Assembly: GCA_029939085.1 (NCBI GenBank) | Contig: JAOZTQ010000014.1 | Location: 1 to 14,387, forward strand | DNA: 14,387 nt | DNA from: Candidatus Nanopelagicales bacterium | Lineage (GTDB): Bacteria; Actinomycetota; Actinomycetes; S36-B12; GCA-2699445 | Direction of reading: 5' to 3' | Part shown: positions 1 through 6,478 of the stretch, one piece after another | Layout of the letters: every line of letters begins with the position of its first letter | Numbering within the stretch: the first letter of the stretch is position 1 | Position numbers and translations under genes: made by a program | Notes under the pieces: generated by a model | What the model was told of the DNA's origin: nothing | Database searches by the model: none | The model's input: the letters and a program-made list of their open reading frames with translations, nothing else

Positions 1-425
1 GCGCAAATTCCCTGCCATAGCGATTCTTTTGTCGTCGCAGAGAGCTCAAGCAGCGTCGGGTTGACTTCACCTACCGGCACAGTCACGGCGGCGTCACCGT
101 GCCAACCGTCAACTATGGCACCGCAGTCGATCGAAACCAGATCTCCAGCGACGAGGGCGCGGTCACTCGGTATACCGTGCACAACTTCGTCGTTAACCGA
201 TACGCAAATGACCGCTGGAAATCCGTAGTAGCCCAAAAAGGATGGTTGCGCTCCCGCGGATCCAATAACATCGGCCGCAATTAGATCCAACTCGGCGGTT
301 GTTACTCCCGGAGCCACTGCATCTGCACATGCGGCAAGAGCCTCGGCAACGAGCAGACCGGCCGTCCGCATCTTGGCGAACTGCTCGGTAGTTTTTCGCT
401 CGATACTGCCTGGACGGCGAAACAC
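1..425 (-). CDS. map: Type I methionine aminopeptidase, 5' part of gene (3' end beyond window)
   Basis: This enzyme removes the initiator methionine from new proteins in the cytosol as they leave the ribosome. The frame is open from a GTG at 425 to the window edge and gives 141 codons. Visible family features are PSFLGYYGFP (residues 61-70), VVHGIP with His83, and SIDCGAIVDGWHGD with Asp100 and Asp111. By comparison with E. coli MetAP, these match His79 and the metal ligands Asp97 and Asp108. The remaining metal ligands lie in the missing C-terminal half, so completeness cannot be judged. The GTG lies one base after the adk TGA (TGAGGTG) with only a weak Shine-Dalgarno, so translation is probably coupled to adk. 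Residues before Thr12 are unremarkable, and a start further downstream cannot be excluded. The secY-adk-map order is typical of actinomycetes and other Gram-positive bacteria. Confidence 0.93.
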   Translation of the reverse strand, partial: MFRRPGSIERKTTEQFAKMRTAGLLVAEALAACADAVAPGVTTAELDLIAADVIGSAGAQPSFLGYYGFPAVICVSVNDEVVHGIPSDRALVAGDLVSIDCGAIVDGWHGDAAVTVPVGEVNPTLLELSATTKESLWQGIC

Positions 426-426
426 C

Positions 427-990
427 TCAGTCGCGTAGCGCGGCCAAAATGCGCTCGCTCACCTCTTCGATACTGCCCATTCCATCCACTCGAACCAATA
501 TGCCCTGCTCCGAGTAGAGACTTGTGAGGGGCTCAGTCTCGGCGGTGTAGACCTCCATACGTCGCCGAATTACTTCTTCGGTGTCGTCTGCGCGACCCTC
601 GATTTCGGCTCGCTTCAACAGCCGCTGGACTACCTCTTCGGTGTTCACTGTGATCTCTAACGCTCGATCCAGCGGACGATCAGCTTCACCAAGCATCCGG
701 TTTAACTCATGCAGCTGGTCGACTGTCCGTGGGTAACCATCAAGCAGAAAACCGCCATCAGTGTCTGATTCGGTGAGCCGGTCGGCCACCATATTGTTCA
801 CTACCGAGTCGGGTACGTATTCGCCGCGATCCATGTAGCCCTTGGCTTCGCGACCTAGTTCGGTGCCTTCGCCAACATTTGCACGAAAGATCGCACCGGT
901 CGAAATATGCGGGATCGCGAACGCTTCGGCAATCACTGCTGCCTGTGTACCTTTTCCGGCCCCGGGAGGACCCATGATGACCAATCGCAT
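427..990 (-). CDS. adk: Adenylate kinase, short-LID form
   Basis: This cytosolic enzyme interconverts ATP plus AMP and two ADP, balancing adenine nucleotides. The 187-residue protein starts with the P-loop GPPGAGKGTQ at residues 7-16. It carries the AMP-binding STG at 30-32 with Arg36, and the DGYPRT motif at 84-89 with Arg88. The LID is short (GRADD at 132-136, followed by Arg142-144) and has no four-cysteine zinc site, as in the roughly 181-residue mycobacterial enzyme. The ATG at 990-988 shares one base with the secY stop (TAATG), so the two genes are probably translationally coupled; a GAAGGG about 13 bases upstream is a modest ribosome binding site. Adk follows secY in many Gram-positive spc operons. 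All key residues I know for the family are present. Confidence 0.97.
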   Translation of the reverse strand: MRLVIMGPPGAGKGTQAAVIAEAFAIPHISTGAIFRANVGEGTELGREAKGYMDRGEYVPDSVVNNMVADRLTESDTDGGFLLDGYPRTVDQLHELNRMLGEADRPLDRALEITVNTEEVVQRLLKRAEIEGRADDTEEVIRRRMEVYTAETEPLTSLYSEQGILVRVDGMGSIEEVSERILAALRD

Positions 991-2285
991 TATCGGAGGA
1001 ACCCTTCGTAGTTTCGTTGTTGCAGCTGGGATTCGATCTGCTTAACCGTATCCAAGCCGACTCCGACCATGATGAGCAAACTGGTACCGCCAAATACGAA
1101 GTTCTGGGAGACGCCAAAGGAGCTAAAGGCCAGTACGGGGAGCACGGCAATGGCTGCCAAATACAGCGATCCTGGAGCCGTCAACCGGCTCAGTACGTAC
1201 TCCAAATACTGAGCCGTTGGCTTTCCAGGTCGAATTCCCGGAATGAAGCCGTTGCTCTTGTTCAGATTTTCTGCGACCTCGGTGGGGTTGAACGTAATGG
1301 AGACATAGAAGTAGCAGAAGAAGACGACGAGTAGCCCGAGCGTCACCAAGGAGACGATTGAACTACCGGTTGAGAAATTCTGCAGGATGAACTGAGCAAC
1401 CGGTCCATCAGCCCCGCTGAGGTTCACGATCAGCGTGGGCACAAACAAAATCGAAGAGGCGAAGATGACCGGGATAACGCCCGCCATGTTGACCTTCATC
1501 GGAATATAGGTAGATGCGCCCCCGTAGAACTTGCGGCCGACCTGATTGCGGCCGTGCTGCACTGGTATTCGGCGCTGTGCCTGTTCAACGAAGACCACGA
1601 ACGCGATCACCGCTGCTCCCACGCCCAGAGTCAGGCCGAAGGCTAATGGTCCGAAGCCTTGCAATACGGACAGGAACTGCTGTGGCATGACCGCGATGAT
1701 CGAGCAGAAGATCAAGATGGACATGCCGTTACCGATTCCGCGCTCAGTAATCAACTCACCAAGCCACATGATGCAGGCAGTTCCCGCGGTCATCGTGAGC
1801 ACCATGACCGCCATCTGAGTGGTCGAAGTCTCGGGAATGACACGCTCGTTACAACCCTGGAAGAGCTGTCCAGGTTGGCGGGCCAACGCGAGAATACTTG
1901 CGGACTGTAGAACCGCTAGACCAATAGTGAGGTAGCGAGTGTATTGGGTAATCTTTGCCTGGCCGGACTGACCCTCTTTCCGGAGCTTCTCGAGCCGAGG
2001 AATAACAACTGCAAGCAACTGCAGGATGATAGACGCCGTGATGTAGGGCATGATGCCCAGCGCGAATACGCTCAGCTGCAGTAGCGCACCCCCACTGAAG
2101 AGGTTAATTAACGCGTAGAGTTGGTCGCCCTGAACCAGGCTGACGCATCGCTGTACAGCCGAATAGTCAACACCTGGTACCGGAACTACCGAACCGAGTC
2201 GGAAAAGCGCGATCATTCCTAGCGCAAATAACAGTTTGCGCCGCAGATCCGGTGTCCGGAAGGCTGCTGCGAAGGCGGAAAGCAC
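990..2285 (-). CDS. secY: Preprotein translocase subunit SecY
   Basis: SecY is the membrane channel of the Sec translocon. With SecE and SecG it passes unfolded preproteins driven by SecA, and it accepts nascent membrane proteins from ribosomes. The 431-residue product has about ten hydrophobic segments, roughly at residues 15-35, 62-82, 115-137, 157-177, 184-204, 213-234, 268-288, 308-330, 372-391 and 396-414. Family motifs are ITERGIGNGMS (179-189), RRIPVQ (238-243), YIPMKVNMAGVIPVIFA (260-276) and FIPGIRPGKPT (347-357). The start is a GTG at 2285, giving MLSAF, which matches mycobacterial SecY as I recall it. It has a strong AGGAGGA five bases upstream. An 88-base gap with a hairpin separates it from rplO, a possible point of differential control. 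It ends in a TAATG overlap with adk. Confidence 0.98.
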   Translation of the reverse strand: MLSAFAAAFRTPDLRRKLLFALGMIALFRLGSVVPVPGVDYSAVQRCVSLVQGDQLYALINLFSGGALLQLSVFALGIMPYITASIILQLLAVVIPRLEKLRKEGQSGQAKITQYTRYLTIGLAVLQSASILALARQPGQLFQGCNERVIPETSTTQMAVMVLTMTAGTACIMWLGELITERGIGNGMSILIFCSIIAVMPQQFLSVLQGFGPLAFGLTLGVGAAVIAFVVFVEQAQRRIPVQHGRNQVGRKFYGGASTYIPMKVNMAGVIPVIFASSILFVPTLIVNLSGADGPVAQFILQNFSTGSSIVSLVTLGLLVVFFCYFYVSITFNPTEVAENLNKSNGFIPGIRPGKPTAQYLEYVLSRLTAPGSLYLAAIAVLPVLAFSSFGVSQNFVFGGTSLLIMVGVGLDTVKQIESQLQQRNYEGFLR

Positions 2286-2290
2286 CGATT

Positions 2291-2297
2291 TCCTCCT
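2291..2297 (-). promoter_or_regulatory. Ribosome binding site of secY
   Basis: The minus strand reads AGGAGGA, five bases before the GTG at 2285. It is one of the strongest Shine-Dalgarno sites in the window and decides the non-ATG start of secY. Its strength suggests secY is loaded independently rather than only by coupling to rplO, which ends 88 bases upstream. Confidence 0.85.
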
Positions 2298-2313
2298 GGC
2301 CTTTCGTAGGGAT

Positions 2314-2341
2314 GGTGTCAGCGCTGAGAGGCGCCAACACC
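2314..2341 (-). promoter_or_regulatory. RNA hairpin in the rplO-secY spacer
   Basis: On the minus strand GGUGUUGGCGC pairs with GCGCUGACACC across a CUCUCA loop. This gives 11 consecutive pairs, two of them G-U. The same DNA read from the plus strand would put A-C mismatches at those two places, so the fold favours the sense transcript. No U-run follows, so this is not a standard intrinsic terminator. It ends 28 bases before the secY start and leaves the secY Shine-Dalgarno free. It could be an attenuator, an RNase processing site or an mRNA stabiliser separating ribosomal protein output from secY-adk-map. The fold is read from sequence; the role is inferred. Confidence 0.55.
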
Positions 2342-2373
2342 GGCTAGGCTACCAGCGTCGCTCCATACGGTCT

Positions 2374-2811
2374 TTAGGCGACCGTGATAGATCCACCTGC
2401 TGCCGCTATCTTTTCTTGAGCCGACTTCGATGCGGCATCAGCCGTTACGTTAACTGACACCTCAATCGAACCGTCACCCAGTATTTTCACCGGATGTCCT
2501 GATCTCACTGCGCCCTTAGCGACGAGGTCAGCGACAGTTACTTCGCCGCCCTCAGGAAAGAGCTCACCGAGCCGAGAGACATTAACGGTTTGATACTCAG
2601 TCCGGAACGGATTCTTGAAGCCTTTCAACTTCGGAATCCGCATATGTAGCGGCATCTGACCGCCCTCGAATCCAGCCGGTACCTGGTTACGTGCTTTCGT
2701 ACCCTTCGTGCCTCGACCAGCTGTTTTACCTTTACTGGCCTCACCACGACCCTTGCGAGTTGGGGCAGTTTTAGCTCCGGGGGCCGGACGCAAATGATGT
2801 TGTTTGATCAT
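2374..2811 (-). CDS. rplO: 50S ribosomal protein L15 (uL15)
   Basis: L15 binds 23S rRNA and joins late in large-subunit assembly. The 145-residue protein has the basic, glycine-rich N-terminal arm (residues 12-41, with GKTAGRGTKG at 28-37). This is followed by the diagnostic EGGQMPLHMRIPKLKGF block at 49-65, which threads through rRNA, and a compact C-terminal domain with VADLVAKGAV near 93-102. Length and layout are normal for the family. The ATG at 2811 overlaps the rpmD stop by four bases (ATGA), indicating translational coupling. It is the last ribosomal protein gene of the run before secY, and the hairpin-containing spacer follows it. Confidence 0.97.
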   Translation of the reverse strand: MIKQHHLRPAPGAKTAPTRKGRGEASKGKTAGRGTKGTKARNQVPAGFEGGQMPLHMRIPKLKGFKNPFRTEYQTVNVSRLGELFPEGGEVTVADLVAKGAVRSGHPVKILGDGSIEVSVNVTADAASKSAQEKIAAAGGSITVA

Positions 2812-2993
2812 GAGTCAGTCTCCTCGACATTGACCAGATGCGAGACGGTATTGACCATCCCGCGAATTTCCGGGCGATCAGGTTTAACAACCGAATCACC
2901 GATCCGCTTCAGCCCTAGGGAACGCATCGTGTCACGCTGCGCTTGAGTCCCACCGATAACCGATCGGAGTTGAGTGACTTTCAACGAGGACAT
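2808..2993 (-). CDS. rpmD: 50S ribosomal protein L30 (uL30)
   Basis: L30 is a small single-domain protein of the large subunit that contacts 23S rRNA; some bacteria lack it. The 61-residue product fits the family. It has KVTQLRSVIGGTQAQRDTMRSLGLKRIGDSV across residues 5-35, including the conserved R-x6-LGL-x2-I pattern, and RGMVNTVSHLV near 44-54. The ATG at 2993 shares one base with the rpsE stop (TGATG), and the TGA lies inside the rplO start (ATGA). It is therefore coupled on both sides. Its position between rpsE and rplO is the standard one. Confidence 0.95.
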   Translation of the reverse strand: MSSLKVTQLRSVIGGTQAQRDTMRSLGLKRIGDSVVKPDRPEIRGMVNTVSHLVNVEETDS

Positions 2994-3571
2994 CAGGACT
3001 TCACCTCAGCCATCGCGCGTCGCATCGCTTCTGGTGCAACGTCTTCCAGCGGTAGACCTCGACGTGCTGCCACCTGCTCTGGCCGCTCGAGGCTCCGCAG
3101 ACCTTTAACGGTTGCGTGAACAATGTTGATCGCATTGTGTGAACCCAGCGACTTGCTCAAGACATCTGCGATGCCCGCACATTCCAGAACTGCGCGCACA
3201 GGTCCGCCGGCAATAACGCCGGTACCGGGTGCCGCGGGCCGAAGTAAAACGACGCCAGCTGCATCTTCACCAAGTACGGGGTGAGGGATGGTTCCCTGAA
3301 TCCGCGGGACGGTGAACATATTCTTCTTGGCGATTTCAACGCCCTTAGCGATTGCCGCGGGAACTTCCTTCGCCTTGCCGTAACCGACACCGACTTTGCC
3401 GTCTCCGTCGCCAACGACTACTAGTGCCGTGAAACTGAAGCGGCGACCACCCTTGACGACCTTGGACACACGGTTAATGGTGACGACCCGTTCTAGGAAC
3501 TGGTTCCGATCGTCCTTACCGCCACGATCCCGGCGTTCCCGGCGTTCTCCACCTCTACGCTGCGCTGCCAT
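2993..3571 (-). CDS. rpsE: 30S ribosomal protein S5 (uS5)
   Basis: S5 sits at the mRNA entrance and body-head hinge of the small subunit and affects decoding accuracy. The 192-residue protein opens with an Arg/Gly/Asp-rich tail (1-22) typical of actinomycetes. The double-stranded-RNA-binding-like domain follows (about 25-90, with ERVVTINRVSKVVKGGRRF at 27-45 and GYGKAKEVP at 63-71). The C-terminal domain (about 105-175) has RPAAPGTGVIAGG at 111-123 and SLGSHNAINIVHAT at 141-154. The C-terminus is shorter than the mycobacterial protein as I recall it. The ATG is 17 bases after the rplR stop, with a GAGG-type site in between. Its stop overlaps the rpmD start. Confidence 0.97.
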   Translation of the reverse strand: MAAQRRGGERRERRDRGGKDDRNQFLERVVTINRVSKVVKGGRRFSFTALVVVGDGDGKVGVGYGKAKEVPAAIAKGVEIAKKNMFTVPRIQGTIPHPVLGEDAAGVVLLRPAAPGTGVIAGGPVRAVLECAGIADVLSKSLGSHNAINIVHATVKGLRSLERPEQVAARRGLPLEDVAPEAMRRAMAEVKS

Positions 3572-3588
3572 ATTCTCAATCCTCTTTC

Positions 3589-3969
3589 TCAGAAATCCAG
3601 TCCACCGTCACGAGCCGCATCCGCAAGGGCTGCGATCCGTCCGGTATAGCGGTGGCCACCGCGATCCATTACAACCGCGGAAACTCCCGCGGATTTCGCC
3701 CGCTCAGCGATCAAATCGCCGACCTTTTTGGCCTGGGCGGTCTTGTCACCACCCGCTTTGCGTACGTCGTCTTCCATTGTCGACGCCGACACCAGAGTGC
3801 GTGCGCTGTCGTCGTCGACCACCTGTACGAAGATGTGCCGAGCAGACTTTGACACCACGAGGCGAGGTCGCTCGCTGGTACCTCGTACATTCTTGCGGAC
3901 TCGATTGTGGCGCCGCTGCCGCGCAACCCGAGTGGGATCGCCAGAGCCCAGCTTGGTAGAAATCGCCAT
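3589..3969 (-). CDS. rplR: 50S ribosomal protein L18 (uL18)
   Basis: L18 binds 5S rRNA with L5 and L25 and helps dock it in the central protuberance. With the ATG at 3969 the product is 126 residues. The basic N-terminus (RVARQRRHNRVRKNVRGT, 14-31) is followed by ERPRLVVSKSARHIFVQVVDD (33-53) and the C-terminal DRGGHRYTGRIAALADAARDGGL (102-124). A GTG two codons upstream (3975) is in frame and lies inside the rplF stop region (GTGATCATG). I prefer the ATG because CAGG is then about eight bases away, while the GTG would be too close, and because MAIS resembles mycobacterial L18 N-termini. The gene starts two bases after the rplF stop and is presumably coupled. Confidence 0.95.
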   Translation of the reverse strand: MAISTKLGSGDPTRVARQRRHNRVRKNVRGTSERPRLVVSKSARHIFVQVVDDDSARTLVSASTMEDDVRKAGGDKTAQAKKVGDLIAERAKSAGVSAVVMDRGGHRYTGRIAALADAARDGGLDF

Positions 3970-3971
3970 GA

Positions 3972-4508
3972 TCACTTACCTGCCTTTCCGGCCTTGCGGC
4001 GGATATGTTCATCGGCGTAACGAACGCCTTTGCCCTTGTAGGGTTCCGGTGCTCGAAGTTTGCGGATATTGGCGGCCACCTCGCCGACCAGCTGTTTGTC
4101 GATTCCATTGATATGGAATCGAGTTGGCGTCTCCACCTGGAAGGTGATGCCATCCGGTGCCTCAAAGTTCACGGGGTGACTGAATCCCAGCGCCAGTTCC
4201 AAACCGCCGCCTTTCGCCTGGACCCGGTAACCGGTGCCTACGACCTCAAGTGTCTTCGAGTAACCCTCAGTGACCCCAATGACCATATTGTTCACCAAAG
4301 TGCGGGTAAGCCCGTGCAACTGCTTACTCCGACGATCGTCGTCCGGTCGTTCGACCTTAACCTCGGAGTCCGCAACGCCAACCGTGATCGGTTCCGCAAC
4401 AGTCAAATCCAACTCGCCCTTGGGTCCCTTGACAGTTACCTGTTGCCCCTCGGCTGTCACCTGAACTCCGCTAGGAATGGTGATTGGCATACGTCCAATA
4501 CGTGACAT
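3972..4508 (-). CDS. rplF: 50S ribosomal protein L6 (uL6)
   Basis: L6 is a two-domain 23S rRNA-binding protein near the sarcin-ricin loop and the factor-binding site, so it matters for EF-Tu and EF-G function. The 178-residue product begins MSRIGRMPI. It shows the first repeat (about 10-80, with VKGPKGELDL at 26-35) and the second (about 82-150, with GYRVQAKGGGLELALGFSHPV at 93-113). The family signature PEPYKGKGVRYADE lies at 154-167, with a lysine-rich tail. A good GAGGAGGGG site lies just before the ATG, partly in the end of rpsH, which stops nine bases upstream. Length and motifs are normal. Confidence 0.98.
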   Translation of the reverse strand: MSRIGRMPITIPSGVQVTAEGQQVTVKGPKGELDLTVAEPITVGVADSEVKVERPDDDRRSKQLHGLTRTLVNNMVIGVTEGYSKTLEVVGTGYRVQAKGGGLELALGFSHPVNFEAPDGITFQVETPTRFHINGIDKQLVGEVAANIRKLRAPEPYKGKGVRYADEHIRRKAGKAGK

Positions 4509-4517
4509 GTCCCCTCC

Positions 4518-4916
4518 TCACCAAACGTAGGCGAGGACTTCCCCGCCGGTGTTGTTCTGAGCTGCCTGACGTTCGGTAACTAATCCGCCGGACGTCGAGA
4601 TGATCGCGGTTCCAAGACCACCCAAAACTTTGGGTAGTTCGGTGCTGCGGGCGTATACCCGGAGTCCGGGCTTAGAAACCCGACGCAGTCCCGCAATGGA
4701 ACGTTCACGTGATGGTCCGTACTTCAGCGTGATCGTGAGAGTTTTACCCACTTGAGCTTCGCCGACGTCATAGTCCGCGATGTAGCCCTCACGCTTCAGG
4801 ATGTCGGCAATGCCCACCTTAAGTTTCGACGACGGCATGCTGACCGAGTCGTGGTACGCAGAGTTTGCGTTCCGCAATCTCGCGAGCATGTCCGCGATGG
4901 GATCTGTCATAGTCAT
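4518..4916 (-). CDS. rpsH: 30S ribosomal protein S8 (uS8)
   Basis: S8 binds the central domain of 16S rRNA and is a primary assembly protein. In E. coli it also represses spc operon mRNA; that is knowledge from E. coli, and I cannot show it here. The 132-residue product starts MTMTDPIADML and keeps ARLRNANSAYHDSV (12-25), KYGPSRERSIAGLRRVSKPGLR (65-86) and the C-terminal signature GTAIISTSGGLVTERQA (102-118), ending in GEVLAYVW. A second ATG two codons in could be used, but MTMTDPIAD matches actinobacterial homologues. A 57-base spacer follows rpsZ, and the start lies beside a small stem-loop that displays GGUGA in its loop. Confidence 0.98.
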   Translation of the reverse strand: MTMTDPIADMLARLRNANSAYHDSVSMPSSKLKVGIADILKREGYIADYDVGEAQVGKTLTITLKYGPSRERSIAGLRRVSKPGLRVYARSTELPKVLGGLGTAIISTSGGLVTERQAAQNNTGGEVLAYVW

Positions 4917-4929
4917 GGCCTCACCGGCC
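4917..4929 (-). promoter_or_regulatory. Small stem-loop carrying the rpsH ribosome binding site
   Basis: On the minus strand the 13 bases directly before the rpsH ATG read GGCC-GGUGA-GGCC. The self-complementary GGCC arms can close a four-pair stem with the purine-rich Shine-Dalgarno-like GGUGA in the loop. The stem abuts the start codon, so it could modulate initiation. Four GC pairs is short and could arise by chance. The structure is read from the sequence; the function is speculative. Confidence 0.3.
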
Positions 4930-4973
4930 TTCCTCGCTGTGGTTTCCTCTCGGGACCTGCAGCGTCGTTTTGT

Positions 4974-5159
4974 CTACCAACTGCTTTTGGTGATACCTGG
5001 CAACTCGCCGCGGTGCGCCATCTCACGGAAGCACACTCGACATAAACCGAACTTCCGGTACACCGAGTGGGGGCGACCACAACGGGTGCACCTGGTGTAG
5101 CCACGAACCTTGAACTTCGGTTTGCCATTGGCTTTGTTAATCAATGCCTTTTTCGCCAC
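4974..5159 (-). CDS. rpsZ: 30S ribosomal protein S14, zinc-binding short form (uS14, type Z)
   Basis: S14 sits in the head of the small subunit beside S3 and S10. The 61-residue product is the short zinc-ribbon version, with four cysteines at 24, 27, 40 and 43 (C-x2-C-x12-C-x2-C). The longer zinc-free paralogue, often controlled by zinc starvation in actinomycetes, is not in this window. The start is the GTG at 5159. It gives MAKKALINKA, matching mycobacterial and streptomycete S14, with AAGGAG seven bases upstream inside the end of rplE. The longer open frame upstream to 5213 reads out of frame into rplE and has no S14 similarity. The gene begins one base after the rplE stop (TGACGTG) and is probably coupled. 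Confidence 0.96.
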   Translation of the reverse strand: MAKKALINKANGKPKFKVRGYTRCTRCGRPHSVYRKFGLCRVCFREMAHRGELPGITKSSW

Positions 5160-5160
5160 G

Positions 5161-5721
5161 TCACTTCTCCTTGAACGGGAATCCGAGCTGCCGGAGCAGC
5201 GCACGTCCCTCATCGTCGGTTTGGGCCGTTGTCACGATCGTGATGTCCATACCCCGGGAGCGATCGATTTTGTCCGCATCGATCTCGTGGAACATCACCT
5301 GCTCCGTCAATCCGAATGTGTAGTTGCCATTCCCGTCGAACTGCTTCGGAGATAGTCCCCGGAAGTCACGAATACGAGGCAATGCCAACGACAGCAACCG
5401 GTCCAGGAACTCCCACATCCGATCGCCACGAAGGGTGACTTTCGCACCGATCGGCTGGCCTTCCCGAAGTTTGAACTGAGCAATCGAGTTCTTCGCTCGA
5501 GTAACTCGGGGGCGTTGACCTGTGATTGCGGATAGATCCGCAATGGCACCCTCGATTATCTTGCTATCGCGAGCGGCGTCGCCAACACCCATGTTGACGA
5601 CAATCTTCTCAACACCTGGGACCTGCATTACGTTGCTGTAATCAAATTCCTGTTTGAGCGAATCGACGATTTCCGCGCGGTACTGCTCTTTCAGCCTAGG
5701 CATTTGTTTGGTCTCGCTCAT
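5161..5721 (-). CDS. rplE: 50S ribosomal protein L5 (uL5)
   Basis: L5 binds 5S rRNA, contacts P-site tRNA and forms the B1b bridge to S13. With the ATG at 5721 the product is 186 residues. Family blocks are VMQVPGVEKIVVNMGVGDA (31-49), ITGQRPRVTRAKNSIAQFKL (67-86), the GxKVTLRGDRMWEFLDRL stretch at 92-109, and LPRIRDFRGLSPKQFDGNGNY near 114-134. It ends in RGMDITIVTTAQTDDEGRALL. A GTG immediately upstream (5724) is in frame, and the junction reads GTGATG. The ATG is preferred because AAGGA then has normal spacing and the overlap with the rplX TGA is the common TGATG form. The start choice changes the protein by only one residue. Confidence 0.97.
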   Translation of the reverse strand: MSETKQMPRLKEQYRAEIVDSLKQEFDYSNVMQVPGVEKIVVNMGVGDAARDSKIIEGAIADLSAITGQRPRVTRAKNSIAQFKLREGQPIGAKVTLRGDRMWEFLDRLLSLALPRIRDFRGLSPKQFDGNGNYTFGLTEQVMFHEIDADKIDRSRGMDITIVTTAQTDDEGRALLRQLGFPFKEK

Positions 5722-6080
5722 CACACTTCCTTGCCGGTGCGCTTACTGAACCGCACCCCTCGAGTCCCGGTGTAGCTGGAACCATCCGGACGCTGCTTAT
5801 CTACTTCCTCGCGGCGGAAACCCACACGAGTCGGGCGGCCGTCCTCTGGATCGATCAGCATCACATTGGACATATGGATGGGAGCTTCTTGGGTGACAAT
5901 GCCTCCCGACTTGGCGCCGCGGTTGTCTTGGCCAACGCGGGTGTGCCGAGTCACTCGATTGATGCCCTCAACAATGATCTTGTCCTGCTCGGCTAAGACT
6001 GTGAGCACCTTGCCCTTAAGGCCGCGGTCCTTCCCCGCGATTACCTGGACCTCATCGCCCGTGCGAATCGATGTAGCCAT
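5721..6080 (-). CDS. rplX: 50S ribosomal protein L24 (uL24)
   Basis: L24 starts large-subunit assembly by binding the 5' end of 23S rRNA and sits near the exit tunnel. The 119-residue product carries a KOW motif (about 6-32, TGDEVQVIAGKDRGLKGKVL at 7-26). It also has the conserved GGIVTQEAPIHMSNVMLIDP block at 59-78, then GRPTRVGFR. A stretch at about 91-107 (EEVDKQRPDGSSYTGTR) makes it longer than the roughly 105-residue mycobacterial protein as I recall it. The ATG at 6080 is preferred over the in-frame GTG at 6083 because GGAGG is then seven bases upstream. It overlaps the rplN stop by one base (TGATG), and its own stop overlaps the rplE start in the same way. Confidence 0.96.
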   Translation of the reverse strand: MATSIRTGDEVQVIAGKDRGLKGKVLTVLAEQDKIIVEGINRVTRHTRVGQDNRGAKSGGIVTQEAPIHMSNVMLIDPEDGRPTRVGFRREEVDKQRPDGSSYTGTRGVRFSKRTGKEV

Positions 6081-6448
6081 CACAGCACCTCCGGAGCTAG
6101 TGAAACGATCTTCATAAACTTCTTGTCGCGCAGTTCCCGGCCCACCGGACCGAATATGCGCGTACCGCGTGGCTCGCCGTCACTCTTCAACACGACTGCC
6201 GCGTTCTCGTCGAACCGGATGTAGGAACCGTCCGGGCGACGCCGCTGCTTTTTCGTGCGCACAACAACTGCGCGGACGACTTCACCCTTTTTCACGTTGC
6301 CGCCGGGAATGGCGTCCTTTACCGAGCACACCACGACATCTCCGATACCCGCGTAACGCCGGCCGGAACCGCCGAGCACTCTGATGCACAACAACTCTTT
6401 GGCGCCGGTGTTGTCGGCGACGCGGAGGCGTGACTCCTGCTGGATCAT
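6080..6448 (-). CDS. rplN: 50S ribosomal protein L14 (uL14)
   Basis: L14 lies at the subunit interface, forms bridges with 16S rRNA and is the docking site of the silencing factor RsfS. The 122-residue product is full length: MIQQESRLRVADNTGAKELLCIRVLGG (1-27), the GIGDVVVCSVKDAIPGGNVKKGEVVRAVVVRTKK region (35-67) and RGTRIFGPVGRELRD (94-108), ending in APEVL. This is one of the most conserved ribosomal proteins, and nothing is missing. It opens the spc-type part of the cluster. A 30-base spacer separates it from rpsQ and contains AGGAG eight bases before the ATG. I see no clear promoter in that spacer, so read-through from the S10 part is likely. Confidence 0.98.
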   Translation of the reverse strand: MIQQESRLRVADNTGAKELLCIRVLGGSGRRYAGIGDVVVCSVKDAIPGGNVKKGEVVRAVVVRTKKQRRRPDGSYIRFDENAAVVLKSDGEPRGTRIFGPVGRELRDKKFMKIVSLAPEVL

Positions 6449-6478
6449 CTGTCTATCTCCTGATTAGTTGCCGCAGAC

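Noticed and set aside
99..284. A 61-codon plus-strand frame at the left edge
   Set aside because: The minus strand here encodes methionine aminopeptidase with its His and Asp ligands, so this is an antisense shadow.
3396..4165. Several open frames on both strands over rpsE, rplR and rplF, up to 187 codons
   Set aside because: They are shadows of conserved ribosomal protein genes. Their products are Arg/Ser/Pro-rich without motifs, and they have no sensible start context.
5160..5213. An 18-codon upstream extension of rpsZ
   Set aside because: It overlaps rplE out of frame. The GTG at 5159 gives the conserved MAKKAL start and has AAGGAG at good spacing.
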